Shown here: piece by piece, positions 61,734-64,000 of the stretch
Numbering within the stretch: the stretch's first letter is position 1
Layout of the letters: the number at the start of each line of letters is the position of its first letter
Assembly: GCA_948470475.1 (NCBI GenBank)
Contig: OX419337.1
Span: 30,949,372 to 31,013,371, forward strand
DNA: 64,000 nt
Direction: 5' to 3'
Source: Galaxea fascicularis
Lineage: Eukaryota > Cnidaria > Anthozoa > Scleractinia > Euphylliidae
The notes under the pieces: model-generated
Told to the model about the DNA's origin: nothing
The model's input: the letters and a program-made list of their open reading frames with translations, nothing else
Databases searched by the model: none
Translations under genes and position numbers: made by a program

Positions 61734-63840
61734 GATTTTGTAAAGTATTCTTTCATCGGTATATGTGTTTTAAGTGTTTGTTTTGGTATGTTTTTTTTCT
61801 TTTCCAATCTTTATTTCCCTTGGTTCAACGCCCTTTTCCAAACTGTTTCACGTATTTCTTTTCCCTTTGGGCGGTGCTTCATGCTTATCAGATCACACCT
61901 GTATTCCATCGCAAGCTGACCAAACTCTTCTAGGCATCAAGCAGCATGCAAATTCCCTTTAAGCAATTCAACTAAAAATATCATTTCGAATTGAGCGGAA
62001 ATTTATGCAAACCATTACGTAATATTTCCTGTTGAATTGATTGCGTTCCATATTTGACCACTCGAATTAATCGCGTATCTTCCAGAAGACATCAGAGGCG
62101 CTCGTTTGTTAAGGGCGGAATTGTTAATAGCACGTACGTTTTCACCCGCAAGCTCAACCGTAAAACCTTTCTCCGAACGCGCATGTTTAGTTTACCCGCG
62201 AAAAACTTGCGTAAGGAAAACCGGACACACGGGCTCTGGCTTGTTGTGGTTCGAACATATCAACGCCATGGTTGAGAGGTTTTTTTACCAACACAGAAAA
62301 CTTTACAAAAATATTGATAACACAGCATAAATATCCAGATTAAGAAAGTCTTGCCTAAGAGGATGTTTGGGTATCAAGGTTGACTAACGACATTAGGAGG
62401 CTATTGTGTTTCTGCTAAAAAGAGTCTGTGTGAGATCCCACAAAACGTCAGTGAAAGAGCGAAATAAAAACGGACTAATTTCTTCCTAGAGACAACAGAC
62501 ACTGAGTAAAATCAAGATTTGGAAAAGGGTTAGAAAAGAGTTTGTCACCGGGTCGGGCATGTGTACGCGAGGCGTGAATCCTTGCACGGCGCGAGCAACG
62601 TGTGACCAAAGTAATTTACATGAGGAGCACGTGTCCAGGGAAGTCCATGTTCCTTGTGCACATTGTAATTCATGTTTGTTCGTAGAGATTAAAAAAAGAA
62701 ACAGTAAAGCCGATTGATCGAGTTTTACGAAGCAGAAAAACACTCGGGAAAGACCTAAGCAAACAAAATCTTCGTAACTTGCTAATAAAAAATAACGTCT
62801 TCTTTTCAAGGCGTGGGCGAAAATAACGATTTTGTTTCAATCCTGTCTGTTATTTACCATTGAAAGTAGACAAAAGGATGAACTGTTCCCAGCTGGGTAT
62901 TACATAAGTATCCCCTCCCGTCATGATTATAAGAGCAAGCAAACAGTACAATTAGATCTTTGACACCTCAATCCTCTCATGTTGCTCACTTTCTCCTGTC
63001 TTTTTGAGGTTTTCTCAAAACCGAAACAAAGAAGACCAATTAAATTTCTTTTTAAGCGCCTTTAGCTGCATGGCTGGTGGCTAATAGACTATAGTCTGGC
63101 CAAAAAGGATCCGTCAATTTGGGTTCGGTACGAATGCATTTTCAGTTTCCAGGTGAAGCTCAATTTTCTCCGTTAAAGTTTTTCAGCTAAGCGCCAAAAT
63201 ATTCACGATTTCTGATCCGATGTTTTGCTCAGACAAGAGAATAATAATAGTCTCCTTCGCATGATTAAGCCATCAACAGGAGTGAACGGAAACACTGTTT
63301 AAGTTGGCATCGTAACCTAAACAGATTGATTATATAAGGCCTGTTGTAACATTCTTGATTGGGAGAGGAAGTTATGCAATTTGGCCTTTACAAATGCCTT
63401 CCCTTTTTTATCTTTGGTTTATTCTCCAGTAAACTCTTTATGTTTGGAATTTTATTGAACACGACACATAGTTAATCAAAAGGTTATTTTTATCTCCTCA
63501 GCTTAGTTTTAATCAGAATTATGATTACAGCTCCAAGAATTGCTTTAAGGCGCTCAACCGTCGCAGAAGTCACCGGATGTTTTGCGTGCAAATGAGCGTG
63601 CAACTGATTTTCCTTTGACCTTGAAAACTGCGTACCCCTTCCGTGTGTGGTCGCTGATGTATTCATTCATTCGGCATTTGTTGAAAAGAAGGTCAGAACA
63701 GTTTACTGCCCGAGCTAAGTACCCAAATATCGAATCGAACTGAGAAAATTATCTATAAGCAATCACAGCTTTCAGCCTAAAATTGCGTGGCGTGATTCGC
63801 CAAACCAACCAAACTGAAGCCGCCCTAAAAACCAACCAAA
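61734..63840. other. Intergenic, nothing recognised
   Basis: No conserved coding stretch, RNA gene or clear terminal repeat is seen. Frames at 62054-62330 and 62486-62809 show no family motif. Confidence 0.45.
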
Positions 63841-64000
63841 AGGGTGGGGATTTCACGAGCTAAAGTATATCAAAGGGTAGGGAAATCTGTCATTTTTTTT
63901 TTTCGGTTAACATCTCTTCCGATGATGTTTGATTTTCTCACGTAATGTCGTTCCTAACTTCATTTCAAGGGTTAAGCCGAAGAAACGCAGTGGTTTTGGG
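63841..64000 (+). repeat. Dispersed repeat copy 2, cut by the window edge
   Basis: About 85-90% identical by eye to 58500-58660 (GTGGGGATTTCACGAGCTAA, ACATCTCTTCCGATGATGTT). The copy runs off the end of the window. Confidence 0.65.

Noticed and set aside
1..64000. CRISPR array, bacterial operon or phage-like system
   Set aside because: No regularly spaced repeats with unique spacers, no dense coding and no bacterial gene. All tandem repeats are micro- or minisatellites in animal DNA.

Overview
This window is animal nuclear DNA, most likely from an anthozoan cnidarian such as a stony coral or sea anemone. I infer this from long AT-rich introns with GT/AG borders, dense short palindromic transposons, and a tRNA-derived SINE. 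The species cannot be fixed from the sequence.

The window is dominated by one gene. From 5045 to 47074 on the + strand lies a complete DIP2 (disco-interacting protein 2) gene. I assembled 41 coding exons by hand with consistent splice phases. They give a 1523-residue protein with a DMAP1-binding N-terminus, a proline/serine-rich linker and two tandem adenylate-forming (AMP-binding, FAAL-like) domains, ending in the invariant DIP2 C-terminus. Two further genes lie downstream. A roadblock/LC7 dynein light chain (DYNLRB) is on the - strand at 50711-51028, tail-to-tail with DIP2, with its coding region in a single exon. A Spot14/MID1IP1-family gene is on the + strand at 60588-61334, also with an uninterrupted reading frame.

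Most of the rest is transposon-derived. Region by region: 1-4.9 kb is intergenic, with hairpin repeats, two MITEs and a possible broken small gene. Intron 1 has MITEs and a minisatellite. Intron 2 has a LINE reverse-transcriptase relic split by a pogo-like element that carries a HIRAN-like coding relic. Introns 4-17 have palindromes, a GC-rich island, a SINE and microsatellites. Intron 18 has a 2.37-kb Mutator-like element with ~430-bp inverted repeats, and a second Mutator-like element nested inside it. Introns 20-40 have TTAA-, TA- and TAA-target elements, including a 1.55-kb TTAA element with a 110-residue ORF. The 52.1-54.5 kb stretch is a stack of Harbinger-like elements sharing TAA target sites. 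55-60.5 kb and 61.7-64 kb are intergenic with few recognisable features.

Base composition splits DIP2 in two. Exon 1 is CpG-rich, exons 10-18 are almost CpG-free, and exons 31-41 are CpG-rich again. The change falls around the intron 18 transposon. The CpG-poor part is also full of the palindrome TACATGTA. Methylation-driven CpG decay confined to the 5' half of the gene is my inference. DIP2 and the Spot14 family are both linked to lipid metabolism, but nothing in the sequence shows that they are co-regulated.
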